In this document: positions 1 through 11,729 of the stretch, piece after piece
Layout of the letters: the number at the start of each line of letters is the position of its first letter
Position numbering within the stretch: position 1 is the stretch's first letter
NCBI RefSeq assembly: GCF_003255815.1
Contig: NC_037689.1
Location: forward strand, 27,135,527-27,199,526
Length of the DNA stretch: 64,000 nt
From: Theropithecus gelada
Lineage: Eukaryota > Chordata > Mammalia > Primates > Cercopithecidae
Direction: 5' to 3'
The notes under the pieces: generated by a model
What the model was told of the DNA's origin: nothing
Databases searched by the model: none
What the model saw: the letters and a program-made list of their open reading frames with translations, nothing else
Program-made: the position numbers and the translations under genes

Positions 1-300
1 TCTATCAATCTATCTATAATGTGGCTGTGTCTATTTACCTATTACCTACTTATCTTTATATATCACCTATTATCTATCTATCCACCTATCATTTATCTAT
101 CCATCCATCATCTCTCTATCTACGTATTGACCTATGTGTTTATCTATTATCTATCATTTATCTATCAAGCTATCATCTATCACACATCTATGTATACATC
201 AATCTATCCTATGTATTCTCTAAACTATCTGTCATATATCTCTGTGTTTATATATTATCTATCTATCTTTCTATCTATCTGTCACATTGTACAGGAATAA
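1..300. repeat. Degenerate (TCTA)n tetranucleotide microsatellite
   Basis: Almost the whole stretch is built from TCTA/TCTATC units with point changes (ATTA, ACCTA, TGTA). It runs off the left edge of the window, so its full length is unknown. The open frames across it are periodic Tyr/Leu/Ser/Ile translations of the repeat and are not genes. Confidence 0.9.
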
Positions 301-1784
301 AGGTAAATAACTTAAAATTACTTCAAGTGTTGTGATATGTGCTGCCAAATTTCACTAGTGGTCTTAAAATTGTAAGAACATTGAAATTTGAGAAAAATTT
401 CAAATCTCGTAGCCTGGAAAAGGTTACCACTGATTCTTAGTGCCAGCTGCCCCTGTAGCATCTCTTACCGATAACCTCATCATGTCTTTTTATTCTTCAA
501 GATACAAAAAAAATTATACACCATCAAATATACACTTTCACCCCTTAACAGAACCCTTTATACTGTTTTATTTAATTTCCATAACAGAGTTACAATAGCC
601 TTACAGAATATTTTCAGTGGTTTTTCCTCTTCTTTAGAATCTAGGATAATTTGAAATTATATTAATAAGATTCTTTAATGCTGGCTTGTGCATGCCATCA
701 ACATCTTCTGCCTGTTTGTTTACTTTGTGAGAATTTTAAGTTTGAATTTAATTTTCTAAAACAATGAGGTGCTTCAAGTTGGAGGTTTCACTGAGCTTTG
801 ATAAGACGCATATTCCTATGAATTTATCATTTTCACATAAGTATTCATTGACAAACAAATATACATAGCTGTTATATATTATTTTATAATATTAGTTATG
901 GATAATATATATTTTTAGTATGTCATATCTAAGTTTATGTGGCTTTTCTGCTTTGTTATTCTTTCTTTCTTCCTTCTTTCCTTCCCTCCCTCCCTTCTAC
1001 CGTGATTATTTTCAGCTCTGTTTTTCCCACTCATAGTTATTTCAGCTAGCCATTTTTTGATATGCTTTGGAACTGATTCAAGATTTCGATTTCATAAAAA
1101 TAATGCAAAATACTAATGTCTATATAATGTCATATATATATATATGTAGGAAAACCCTCTTAAAAATTAAATTTTTTGGTCCAGTGAAAAAGTGAATTAC
1201 TCAGTCTGTTTCGCTATTGCTAAGGCACCAATGGAAATGCAGCTTTACATAAATACCAGGTAGCACATTCTAATAGTGCATACAGAGTCTTTTCCCCTCT
1301 AGTCATAAGCTTTAATACTTAAAAATGTTATTGGTTAAATTAAAAAAAACCTTGGTGTGCTTTTAACTTGCCTTTCACATATGTGGGACTGAACTTCTTT
1401 TTATTAAGAAACACTTGCATCACCTTGTTAATTCTGTGTGAATCATTAGTTTGGATTTGTTTATCTTTCTCTGAGGCCAGTTTTGAGTCCTTTGTGTGTT
1501 TTTGTCAAATCCCTTTTTTATTGGAAATGAATAGTTCAAAGCCTAGGGATAGGTTTGTTTGTGGGGTGTGCACACCCACACCCACACACCTACATATACG
1601 TATTGGCCCCATAGAAGCAGGGCTGCAAAAGAGAAGACATTTTCTAGACTCCCGGAACTCCCACTCTAAGGGCTTTTGGAATGATAAAAGACAACAACGC
1701 CCCCAAACAGCCCAACTCCTAATGGTTCAAAGTGATCACTCCATGATCCTAGCTTCCTAAGAGGCCAAGGGGTCCTTCTCAATG
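301..1784. other. AT-rich sequence with no recognised gene or repeat
   Basis: I see no exon or repeat family here. Small simple tracts occur at 961-998 (CTTT/CCTT), 1132-1147 (TA) and 1567-1600 (CA-rich). Confidence 0.5.
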
Positions 1785-1852
1785 ACACACACACACACTC
1801 TCTCTCTGTCTCTAACTCTCTGTCTGTCTCTCTCTCTCTTTCAATCTTTTAT
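1785..1852. repeat. Compound (CA)n-(CT)n microsatellite
   Basis: A short CA run passes directly into a CT/TCTG run of about 50 bases. It lies just upstream of an old L1 fragment. Confidence 0.75.
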
Positions 1853-1859
1853 TATTCTT

Positions 1860-2009
1860 TCAGACAAAATATTAGAGACAAAGAAATACATGTAATAATC
1901 AAAGCATCTTAACTATCCTGAAAGAAAAACCAGTCCATATAAACAGATCTAGAGATGGCCTATATATTGGACTTATATGACAAGGAGTTGAAAATAAGTG
2001 TCATAAATA
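1860..2009 (+). mobile_element. Old L1 (L1M-type) fragment, first part
   Basis: The stretch around 1930-2008 (two-residue blocks 'gacaaggagttg' and 'gtcataaatac') matches the remembered ORF1-proximal region of mammalian L1M elements. The same region recurs in this window at about 54040-54130. A Tigger element interrupts it at 2010, and L1-like sequence resumes at about 2924. It is heavily decayed with no open frame. Confidence 0.45.
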
Positions 2010-2923
2010 CAGTTATGCACCACATATGACATTTCAGCTAATGACCAACCACATAAACAACCATAGTCCCATAGGTCCACATAAATAACCATGGTCTCTC
2101 TGGTAGAGCTGAAAAATTCCTATCTTCTGTTGAAGTCTTGATGATCCTAACCTGTGTGAGCCTAGGCTAATGTGTGCGTTTCTGTCTTGGTTTTCACTAA
2201 AAAAATTTAAAAAGTATTGAAAGGAAAAAATTTTAATTTACAAATAGAAAGAATCTTGTAAGCCAGGAAAGGAGGCTCATGTCTATAATCTTTGCACTCT
2301 GGGAGGCTGAGGCAGGAGGATCACTTGGGATCAAGAGTAACCTGAGGAACAGAATGCAACCCTGTCTCTAAAATAAAATAAAAAATTAGCTGGGCATGGT
2401 GGTGTGTGCCTATAGTCCCAACTACTCAGGAGGCTGATGCAAGAGGATTGCTTGAGTCCGGGAGTTCGAGGCTGCAGTAAGCCATGATCGCACCACTCTG
2501 CTACAGTCTAGGCAACAGAGGGAGATCCTGTCTCTAAAACAAATAAACAAACAAACAAAAAAAATAAATAAAAGAGAAAAGCTTGTAGAATAAAAATATA
2601 AAAAAGAAAATATTTTTGGTGTTTTTGTTTTAAGATGTATTATTTAAAGGGGTCAAAAAATTAAAACAATGTATAAAGTAAGAAGGTTACAGTAAGCTAA
2701 GTTTCATTTGTTATTGAAAGAAGAAACATATTTTAATAAATTGAGTGTAGCCTAGGTGTTTGCAAAGTCTACAGCACGTACAATAATGTCCTAGGCCTTC
2801 ACATTCACTTACTACTCAGTCACTAACTCACCCAGAGTCACTCACCCAGAGCAATTTAATGCGTGAGATGGGTTTCTCATCTCACACATCAAATTACATA
2901 ATGTATAATCGCATAATGCATTG
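2010..2923 (+). mobile_element. Tigger-family DNA transposon remnant (Tigger3-like), split by an Alu
   Basis: It begins with CAGTTATGCACCACATA directly after a TA dinucleotide, as expected for a TcMar-Tigger end. It then follows the remembered consensus through the tail of the transposase frame ('gatgatcctaac'), the A/T-rich part and the 'gtcctaggccttcacatt' block near 2790. The right terminus near 2905-2923 is diverged. The transposase is not open. An Alu lies inside at 2261-2573. Superfamily is well supported; the subfamily number is from memory. Confidence 0.65.
2261..2573 (+). mobile_element. Alu (old, J-like) inside the Tigger element
   Basis: It shows both arms, the A-rich linker ('aaaataaaataaaaaatt'), the B-box-like 'gggagttcgaggctgcag' and an A-rich tail with CAAA units. 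The flanks share 'cttgta' at about 2255 and 2581, a probable worn target-site duplication. Confidence 0.9.
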
Positions 2924-3290
2924 AAGGTTAGCTCACAGTCTAATATGGATATTGTAACCCCTGAATTTATTACTGAAAAAATTAGAAATAGCTAAACAAA
3001 TTTTAAATCAATTAAAATTAAATAGTAAAAGTCTACTCAACACAGAAGCATGTGGGAGAGCAGGGGAATAAAGAACAGATGGAACAAATTGAAAATAAAT
3101 GTCAAACTGACATATTTAAACCCAACTGTAGCAAACATCACATTGTACAAAGATGGAACCAAAGCTCAAATTAAAGGACTGATTCCCAGACTGATTTAAA
3201 AAAGCATGACCCCACTCCATGTTGTTTCCTTTAAGGATGTATTTACTATAAAGATGCAGACTGAAATGTATTAAGGTAGAAGAATTGCCA
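2924..3290 (+). mobile_element. Old L1 (L1M-type) fragment, second part
   Basis: Blocks such as 'aaagaacagatggaacaaat' (3071) and 'ttaaacccaactgta' (3116), followed by a 'gcatgaccccact' block near 3205, match the start of ORF2 in old L1s. The homologous region is seen again at 55210-55290. It appears to continue the fragment that ends at 2009, placing the Tigger insertion inside it. Confidence 0.55.
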
Positions 3291-3477
3291 TGCTGCCACT
3301 GAAGAGAAGGCAGCCAGAGTGGCTTTGCTACCCTCATTGGAGTAGATATGAAGAGGATGACTGTTAATGGAGATGAAGACCATTCCTTACTGGAAAAAAA
3401 ATAGTGAAATGTATAGACAGGAAGGCATATGAGTTTTTATGTATATGGAGTGAATCACAGAGCTCCAAAAACATATG

Positions 3478-4222
3478 AAGCACAGGAAGTAAAACTGATA
3501 GAAGGAGAGGAGATGAAGAGAGAGGAATTAAGGGAAAAGAGTGACACAGAGGAAAAGAGGGAGTGAGAGAGAGAGCCAGAGTGTGAGAGAGAGGGAGAGA
3601 CAGAAGGAGTGAGAGGGACATAGAGAGAAGAAGAAGGGAGAGGAAGGAAGAGGGAGAGAGAAGGGGAGGGAGGCAGAGAGAGAGAGAGGGCAGAGGAAGA
3701 GGGGTGGGAGAGACAGAGAGGGAAGGAGGGAGACAGAAAGAAAGAGAGAGACAGAGGGAGCAAGAGAAAGGAAGAGGGAGATAAGGGAGAGAGAGGAGGA
3801 AGAAGGGGAAAGAGAGGGAGAGATAGAAAGGGAGAGAGAGGAAGGGAGAGAAAATGAGAAAAGAGAGAGGACAGAGAGGGGAGAAACAGAAAGGAAGGTG
3901 GGAGGGAGAGAGACAGAGAGGGAGAGAGAGGAAGGGAGAGAAAATGAGAAAAGAGAGAGGACAGAGAAGGGAGAAACAGAAAGGAAGGTGGGAGGGAGAG
4001 AGACAGAGAGGGAGAAAGGGAGAAACAGAGAGAGGGATACAGAGAGATAGCGAGACAGAGGAAGAGAGGGGTAGGGAGGGAGAGACAGGGAGAGAGAAGA
4101 AGGGAATCAGGAGAGAGGGAGGGAGAGAAACAGAAGGAGAGAGGGAGTGAGAGTAACAGAAGGGGGGGAATAGAGGGAGGGATGGAGGAAGAAGGAGGGA
4201 GTGGGGAGAGAGAGAGGAATTT
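3478..4222 (+). repeat. Long purine-rich (GA/GGGA) tract
   Basis: About 740 bases consist almost entirely of A and G on this strand (GAGA, GGGA, GAAG, with occasional CAGA). The complementary strand gives a 298-residue Ser/Leu/Pro frame and the top strand a 98-residue Arg/Glu/Gly frame. Both are low-complexity translations. Tracts like this can form triplex (H-DNA). Confidence 0.92.
3841..4020 (+). repeat. 90-bp tandem duplication inside the purine tract
   Basis: Bases 3841-3930 and 3931-4020 align without gaps. I count one difference in the first 80 bases and three in the last ten. The unit is far longer than the 2-6 base slippage units around it. Confidence 0.88.
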
Positions 4223-5325
4223 AAACCTTTCACATCCTTGTTGGGGGATTTTAAGACCACCCTGTAAACAATTGATGAAGCAAGTCTACTTTTCCAGGTG
4301 CGAGTGTGTCAAATGCTTGTGTATATGTGACCTTGTCAGATGTCTGTTCCATTTCTACTTCATAAAATTCCCATGTGCTATTTTGAGGGTTCTGCTACTG
4401 TTAAAAAAGCACTGGAATAAACTTTTCTTTAAAAAGTTGGTAGATTTTTCCTTGCAAAATCATCTGAGCCAGCTGCATCTTTCGAGTTGGTGGAGTTTGT
4501 ATTTTTTGTTTTGTTTTTGTTTCTCTAGCATTTTTGCATATTATTTCAAGAAAAAGGGTTACAGACTGTATGTCTTTTTAATCCTGAATATTTACTTTTT
4601 TAAATGTGTTCGTTTATTTGTGAACTCATGAGTATGTCACCGAATATATCATAATTTTTACTGTTTCTCTCCTTACCATTTCTTAATATTTACTTGTGGC
4701 CTTTTCCTCTTTATGTGTGTGCATATAGTTTAGAAGATCATATATTGCTTGCTCCAAAAATCATATTTGAGATTTTATAGTTCTACATTATCTTTTCTAC
4801 ACATCTTTTTCTGTTTTTGTATTTCTGTTGTCTTCAGGGTTGGCTTGACTATACTAATTTTGGGTTTCAGGATCAATTCACTCATTTCCACTCTTTGATG
4901 TAAAGTCGTACAGGTAGAAGAGAAAGTAGATGTTTGTAAAGGGTTGAAGTTTCCCTGTACACAAAATACCCACAGGGAGGGTTGTGGTTTCCCTGTGCTT
5001 TTGTCTGCTGATTTTCTGGATTGAAATTGTGGTCCTGCTCTGTGAGAAGTATTTCTACCACCAACACTGAACAGTTGGTGAAGACAGATGTAAAACTGCA
5101 GAGTTCCTGACGTTGGAGCATGATGTCCAGCTCCTATAGAGCCGGGCATGGAAGAGCCAAGGAGACTTCAAGACACATTGAGCATCCTTCCGTCCTAGGA
5201 TGTAGTGGTCTAGAGCATAGACCATGGATGTGAGGTAGGAGGCAGACTCAACTCCAAGGATGGGGCTTGCACACTGGACCAAATGGAGGACTAGCTAACA
5301 CAGGGACTGGGTGAAAGCAGCTTTC
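4223..5325. other. No recognised feature
   Basis: Mixed-composition sequence with no repeat or exon that I recognise. Small frames on either strand have no recognisable protein content. Confidence 0.5.
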
Positions 5326-5650
5326 TGTAAGACACGCCCACCAGTGTACCATGCCCGTTTACCATTGCCATGGCAACACCGAGGAGTTACCAGCCCTTTC
5401 CATGGCAATGTCCCAACCACCTGGAAGTTACCATCCTTTTTCTAGAAACCTCTGCATAATCTGCCCCTTAATCTGCATATAATTAAAAGTGGGCATAAAT
5501 ATGACTGCAGAACTGCCTCTGAGCTGCTACTCTGGGTGCACTGCCTATAGGGTAACCCAGCTCTACAAGGAGCAGTACCTCTGCGGCGGCTGTGCACTGC
5601 TGCTGCAATAAAAGTTGCTATTTAACACCACCACCTCACCCAATGTTGGG
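5326..5650 (+). mobile_element. Endogenous retrovirus solo LTR (family not assigned)
   Basis: The segment starts TGTAAGACACGCCCACC and has the LTR-like order: 'ccattgccatggcaacacc', a TATA-like 'gggcataaatatgactgcag' at 5492, and a polyadenylation signal 'gcaataaaagttgc' near 5607. No gag, pol or env sequence is attached. Identification rests on this architecture and on remembered copies of the family. Confidence 0.55.
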
Positions 5651-6275
5651 GCTCTCCTGCCCTGCATCAGATGGACTGCAGTCACCACAGAAGCTCTGAC
5701 GGACAGTTGCTTGGCCTCATGTGTCTAAAGTTTGCAGTGCTTGTCCCCATTGCAATGTTCTGGAACAAAACCACTTTGGAGGTATGACTGAATTAAAATG
5801 CAATTGTAGACGATACAATGCAAGTGTTCAATCTGAAGGAAGCTAAGCAGTGCTGCTGTTAGCAACACAAATGATCACACTCTAATCAAAGATTATCAAA
5901 GATGATTGAAATAGAGGCTGAAGTCAATCCTAAGGAAATATTTTGATAAATAAATGAGACTTCACAATCTGACGCTGGTGACCACAGACTGCAGGGAAGT
6001 CAAGAGATACAACAGCAAACTATGTTTCAGTGTTCCAAATGCTACACTTCCTATTGTCTGAAAAATTAAGAACACACTCTTTACGATACCATTGGAATTT
6101 TTCTCTATGTAACTACATTTTGCATTTATGCCACCTATCATTAATTCTCTCCAATTGCTTACATGCCAGCCCAAAACCACCACTTGTAATTTCTCTCATT
6201 AAGGACAAGTGTAAAATCACAGTTATCTAACAGCATAGGTAGAAGGCTACATAAAACAGAGTTATAGATTCTTAA
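5651..6275. other. No recognised feature
   Basis: Unassigned sequence with no exon or repeat that I can name. Confidence 0.45.
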
Positions 6276-6395
6276 TTTCAGAGAGTTTCTAATTCTGTGG
6301 GTCTGGGTTGAGATGCAAAAATTTATACATTTTTTTTAATTCTAAGGCTTATTTTTGCTTCTCTTAGGACTACAATTTGAGAATCACTAATATAA
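6276..6395. mobile_element. Possible MER5-like (hAT-Charlie) fragment
   Basis: 'tctaattctgtgggtctgggt' at 6290 and the terminal 'tttgagaatcact' at 6377 resemble the MER5 core and end. The middle is too diverged to be sure. Confidence 0.3.
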
Positions 6396-6501
6396 AGGCA
6401 CATGGCTTAGCAATGGATACATTCTCGTTAATTTTGGCAGGGGGGACAAATAACAAAAAGAGTGATTTTAGTTTTAATGCATAAGAGATATTGTGAAATC
6501 T

Positions 6502-6821
6502 GAGCTGGGTGCCGTGACTCATGGCTATAATTCCAGCACTTCGGAAAGCTGAGGCAGATAAGATCACTTTGAGCTCAGGAGTTTGAGACCAGCCTGGGCA
6601 ACATGGTACAACCCTGTTTCTACAAAAAAATACAAAAGTTAGCCAGGCATTGGAGGCTTGTGCCTGTGGTCCCAGCTACTCAGGAGGCTAGGCAGGAGAA
6701 TTGCTTGAGCCTGGGATGCAGAGGTTGCATTGAGCCAAGATCGTGCCACTGCACTCCAGCCTGGGCAACAGAGAAAGACTCCATCTCAAAAAAGAAAAAA
6801 AGAAAAGAAAAAAGGAAAAAC
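6502..6821 (+). mobile_element. Alu (S/J-like)
   Basis: Full dimer with linker 'acaaaaaaatacaaaagtt', the second arm ending 'cactgcactccagcctgg', and a tail of A runs broken by G. Confidence 0.93.
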
Positions 6822-7196
6822 AATATTTTAGAATCCAAATGTGTATTTTTTTTCTTATATATGTATTTCTTTTTAGAAACAAACCTATTTATTTGTATGG
6901 CTTTATTGATGACTGTGGATATTTTCTGTGTGAATGACATAAGTGTGATTTGACAGACCAAAATAGACACCAATTTAAAACTATAATAAGATAGTTCCTG
7001 AAATTAAGGAGACAAAAAGTTACCTATGGGCCTAGGGCTCATGGCTTGGCTGGCACAGCAACTCCCTAGGTGTCCATGGCTATAAGAAAAGACACACTCT
7101 TGCTAAACTCCCTAGGAACAGGTGCTATCAAGTAAATTATCAGACCACTCCCAACTGTGATGTATTTATTTATTTATTATTTTTTAAATTTATTTT
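6822..7196. other. No recognised feature
   Basis: Unassigned sequence. A short T/A-rich run (TATT units) lies at 7161-7195. Confidence 0.4.
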
Positions 7197-8216
7197 TGAA
7201 TTATCCTTTTAACAAAAAGCAGCTCCCAAATAATTTCTTTTCTAACAAAGAGCAGCCTGAAAAATCGAGCTGCAGACACAGATAAGCAAGCTGAAAACTT
7301 GCACAGGTAAATACCGGCAGCTGTGCCAATAGGAAAAGGCTACCTGGGGGCCAGGCATATTCAACATGGAGGCTCTATCTTCCCTTTTCTTTGTCAACCA
7401 CGTGTGCAGTAAAGGAACAGGCAACATGGCACCAGCTAGGTTGATAACTCATCTGCATAATAAAAGATTAGGGTGGCGTGGCCAGCCTCTGTTCTTCCTG
7501 GAAGACTAGAAATATATAGAAGCCCTCATGCTAATGAAGCGGCGTCATTGTCTGGGGTAATACCTGAGGTTCCTTGTCCCATGGCCAAAGAAAACTTGAA
7601 GCAGACTCACCAGAGTGAGGTTAAGAGCAGAAATTTAATAGGCAAAAGAAAGAGAAGAGCTCTCTGTGCAGAGAGGGGTCCTGGAGAAAAATGGGTTGCC
7701 AGGTTTGTGGTGAAATGCAGGAAGTTTTATAGATGAGCTTGAGGAGGCGGCATCTGATTTACACAGGCATGAAAGATTGGTTGGACCAGGTGTGCCATTT
7801 GCATAGCCACCCCACCCTAATATGTAATATGTAGCTGAAACATCTGCTTTTTTAATGTAAGTGATTAAGAAAGATCAAATTGACCCCAGAGACAAGACCC
7901 CTGGAAGACCATTGCCCCTCCTGATAGAATTAAAGTTAAAGCAAACTTCCTCATCAGGTCACAAGCTGCAACCAATCACATTCCCATAATGTATGTACTG
8001 ACCTTGTATGAAAAATGTTGTAATCTTGCTAAACCCTTGTCTCAGCCTATGTAAGTGAAACTTGAACTTCTCCCCTTTGCGGCACTGACCCTCTTCTCTC
8101 AGAATCTGCAGGTCCTACCTGACTATTCTCAAGCTTTGCACTAGACTAAACTCTACACTTTATTTTATATACTGAATCTCATTATTGAAGGTTGACAAGT
8201 GAGGTTCCTTGTCATC
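7197..8216. mobile_element. Probable ERV-derived LTR sequence, family and boundaries uncertain
   Basis: The region has LTR-like composition and motifs: 'aacatggaggctctatctt' at 7363, 'cattgcccctcctgatag' at 7910, and a 3' part running through 'tctgcaggtcctacctgac' (8104) to 'gaggttccttgtc' at 8203. A similar 'ctgaggttccttgtccc' lies at 7564. It may be two overlapping or adjacent LTR pieces. No retroviral gene is visible. Confidence 0.4.
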
Positions 8217-8219
8217 TTC

Positions 8220-8529
8220 TTTTTTTTTTTTTTTTTTTTTTAAACAGGATCTTACTCTGTTGCCCAAGTTAGAGTGCAGTGGCACAATCTTAGCCACAGC
8301 TCACTGCAGCCTCAAACTGCTGGGCTTGAGTGATCTTCCTGTCTCAGCCTCCTGAGTAGCTGGTACTACAAGTGTGCACCGCCATACCTGGCTAATTCTT
8401 TTCAAAGTTTTGTAGAGATGTGCTCTTGCTATGTTGCCCAAGCTGGTCTCAAACTCCTGGCTTCATGCAATCCTCCCTCTTCTCCTCCCAAAGTGCTGGA
8501 ATTACAGTCATGAGCCATCATGCTTGGCT
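8220..8529 (-). mobile_element. Alu (J-like), reverse orientation
   Basis: A T-run of about 22 bases is followed by the complement of both Alu arms, ending 'catgagccatcatgcttggct'. Confidence 0.93.
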
Positions 8530-8819
8530 CCCAATTCTTGAATTAAGAACAGTAATAGGAGGGACACTGTGAGGTCAACTGCTTTGTTTACATGCTTATT
8601 TAGATTGCAGTGGAAATTGATGGGAGGATATCCCTAGGTAAAGGTTATTCCAGATTCCAAGTCTATAAATACTTGAGTGAGGCTCACTCATTTTTAGAAA
8701 AGAGGAGTACATGAAAATGGGGGAGCAAAGAAAGTTATGCATAGAGTTCTATCTCTGTAGTCTTATATTTACAGTACATATCTTGAGAATCTATCTTTTC
8801 ATCTATCACTGAACTTGTC

Positions 8820-9165
8820 TAATATGGTTTGGCTGTGTCCCCACCCAATTCTCATCTTGAATTTCTACATGTTGTGGAAGGGACCTGGTTGGAGGTAATT
8901 GAATCACGGGGGCAAGTCTTTCCTGTGCTCCTCTTGCGATAGTGAGCAAGTCTCATGACATCTGATGGTTTTATAAAGGGCAGTTTTCCTGCACAAGCTC
9001 TCTCCTTGGCTGCCGCCATTCATGTAAGATGTGACTTGCTCCTCCTTGCCTTCTGCCATGATTGTGAAGCCTCCCCAGCCACGTGGAACTGTAAGTTCAT
9101 TAAACATCTTTTCCTTCCTAGTCTTGTGTATGTCTTTATCAGCAGCGTGAAAACAGACTAATACA
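8820..9165 (+). mobile_element. THE1-type solo LTR (ERVL-MaLR)
   Basis: It starts (T)AATATGGTTTGGCTGTG and ends ACTAATACA, with the diagnostic internal blocks 'ggaggtaattgaatcacggg' and 'tctgatggttttataaag'. It is flanked by the near-identical 5-bp sites TTGTC (8815-8819) and TTGTT (9166-9170), the target-site duplication. Its 346 bp fits THE1 better than the longer MST LTRs. Confidence 0.92.
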
Positions 9166-9170
9166 TTGTT

Positions 9171-9599
9171 CTTTGAATTTAAGAGTAAATTTAACTCATT
9201 AGTCATTTCTACTTAGAACCTGAAACCTGGATTTTAAGTAAACAAAAACATCTTTTAATAGAATTCCTATTTTGTAGTTTTATGCATCTAAAATATTCAA
9301 TGCGGGTAATTTTTTTAAATGATCATTTCAATTTCTCTCTAGCCTCTGCATGGGAAAAAAAGGAATAAAGCGGAGGAAGAGTCTGTCTAGGCTCTGGACA
9401 AATAGAAAGACAAATGTAATTGCTCTATTATAGAGACTCCTGGGGATAAATTTTAAAGCATCAGTTGAGAAATGTTCATGGTAATAAAAGAAAATTCAAA
9501 ACCAATAGATGAAAGCTTCTTATGACTTTCTCATACATACACATGAAGAATAATATCCTCTTTGAAGACCTTCTTGGGAAAAAAAAGGTGCTATACAAT
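9171..9599. other. No recognised feature
   Basis: AT-rich unassigned sequence. Confidence 0.4.
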
Positions 9600-9716
9600 A
9601 AAAAAGAAAACAAATTCTGTCATTAAACCTATAAAACATTATAAAATATGTGGTACACTGTAAATTTGCACATTTTTTAATTTGTCAATCATACCTCAAT
9701 TAAAAGCTTTAAAAAG
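9600..9716 (+). mobile_element. Possible 3' end of an old L1 (L1M-type)
   Basis: 'gtggtacactgtaaatttgc' and 'catacctcaattaaaagctt', followed by A-rich sequence, resemble the 3' end of old L1s. The end of the L1 at 51040-51108 shows the same pattern. Confidence 0.45.
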
Positions 9717-10810
9717 TGCGGGACTAGAAGCAAAAGCTTTTCTGTGTTATTTGCTATTTCACGGAGAAAAGTAGTTTCACTCAAATTCCGGCTCTACCAG
9801 TTGAGGCTTGGTTGGCTCAAATGGAGCTCATTATATGTTAATGACTGAGATCTAAATAGTTCACCTTTTTTCCTCTTGAAACTGTGTTAATCCATCCCAT
9901 TCATTAGGGGTGAATCCAGTTGCCAGTTCCTACTACTTTTCTGCTGGGTTAGAATTATTTTCCCTTATCAATCCAAATTATTTAGTTCCCATGCAGTAGT
10001 CAACACTACCAAAGATCTGATTTTATCCTCTTTGTGACGTGGGAAATTCTGTAAAAGAAGGGCTTCTCTTAGAACACTTGGAGCACTAGGAGTTCAATAA
10101 CTTTTGTAGATTACAATTTATTTCATGTTTATATAAACTCGTCTACTCCTTAAGACAATGAGAATGGAAGCTCCACTAAATGTAAAAGACTGAATTCACT
10201 TAGTGTTCTTCAAAGGCAAACAGACTGTTTCCTCAAAATGTATTTCAAATTATTACAAAAGCAGAATATTTGCAACACTCAAAGAAGCTAAGAAACTCAG
10301 TCGGACATTATGGTTGGAATCTACATCCTGTCCTTCAACATTGATGTCAGCTCTATCCATTTGAATGTTAGAGGAAAAACAAGTGCATGCAAATTCAGCT
10401 TTAAAATTGAGAGAGTTTAATAAGAGAGGAAAAAATTTCTAGACAAGTAGAAAAAACAAATATGTTACAGTGGCAGACTATGCTAATGGGATGATCACTA
10501 TTCTTTGCAATAATAAACTTTTGGTATTATTTGTTTTCTTTTTTATCATTTTCATTTTTATGAAAGAAGGAAGAAATATAGTTTTACAAGTTCAGCTGTA
10601 GGTCAAAACACAGAACACAAAACTCACAGTTACAACACAAATGAAACATAAAGGGATATTCTCCATTATAATAACCAAGCATATTTTTTATGGTCATTTG
10701 ACAGATTATCTCTAGGGATTTCTGAACACTCTAACCTGACCCTGACTGCAGATAGGGCATGTCCCCACTGTGGGGACAAATTCCCTTCCATCTGATAGAG
10801 GTATGAACTC
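9717..10810. other. No recognised feature
   Basis: Unassigned sequence without a supported exon or repeat. Confidence 0.45.
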
Positions 10811-11227
10811 CAAAAATCTGAGTTTATTTGGCCAAGGTTGAGGACGTGTGCCCATGACCTAGCCTCAGGAGGTCTTGACAACATGTGCCCAAGGCAGTCA
10901 CAGCACAGTTCGGTTTTACACATTTTAGGGAGACATGAAACATCAATCAACATGTGTAAGATGAACACTGGTTCAGTCTGGAAAGGCAGGACAACTCAAA
11001 GATGGGAGGGGGCTTCCAGGTCATAGGTAGATAAGAGACAAATGATTGTATTCTTTTGAGTTTTTGATTAGCCTCTCCAAAGAAAGCAATCAGATATGCA
11101 TTTATCTCAGTGAGTAGAGGGGTGACTTTGAATAGAAGGTGGGGCAGGTTGGCCCTAAGCAGTTCCCAACTTGAATTTTCCCTTTAGCTTAGTGATTTTG
11201 GGGGGTCCAAGATATTTTCCTTTCACA
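10811..11227 (-). mobile_element. ERV solo LTR, reverse orientation (family shared with 11730 and 59017)
   Basis: Read on the reverse strand it runs from TGTGAAAGGAAAATATCTTGG through 'aaaagaatacaatcatttgt' to 'cctcaaccttggccaaataa'. The same blocks are found in forward orientation at 59017-59727. Family name not certain. Confidence 0.75.
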
Positions 11228-11729
11228 GAGGTTAAAGTCAGGAAACCAAAAGCCATGTTCTAATATAGCTGTCACCATCTGGGATGAATAACTGTGCATT
11301 AGGAAATCATAAGCATCCTATATCCACTCCTAATACACAATGGAATCCTTACACTGAAAATAGGGAAAGTCACAATTAGAGCCATTAAAGTAGAACTCCA
11401 TGGCTCTGTCAGATTCATACAAGGAACCAAGAGACCCTAGGGCTAAAGGGAACCCAAGGAGTTGAACAGTTACATTCTTCTGAATAGCTTTCAGTGGAGC
11501 CCCAGGCTACAGACCCAGAAAAACTATTAATTATTTTCGAGCACATAAAACTGAGTATTTTGCCATGCACACGTGTGAGTGTGTGTGTGTTTATGACATC
11601 CTTTGAATAGTATCTTCCCAAAAAAAGGGAAAGCAAAATTCCCTTGATGAAAGCAAAATTCAAGGTTTTACAAAGAAAAACTGTCAGTTCTTTCAAATCC
11701 GTTGTTGAGTTGTCGGTTCAGGACTGGTT
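11228..11729. other. No recognised feature
   Basis: Unassigned sequence. A small TG run lies at 11575-11592. Confidence 0.4.

Noticed and set aside
1..300. Regularly spaced repeats considered as a CRISPR-like array
   Set aside because: The unit is a 4-base microsatellite with no separate spacers, in a primate sequence.
3364..4260. 298-residue open frame on the reverse strand
   Set aside because: It translates the GA-rich simple tract into Ser/Leu/Pro runs with no domain. Other strands and frames of the tract are equally open.
7473..7736. 87-codon frame within LTR-like sequence
   Set aside because: It falls in probable ERV LTR DNA and shows no protein motif.
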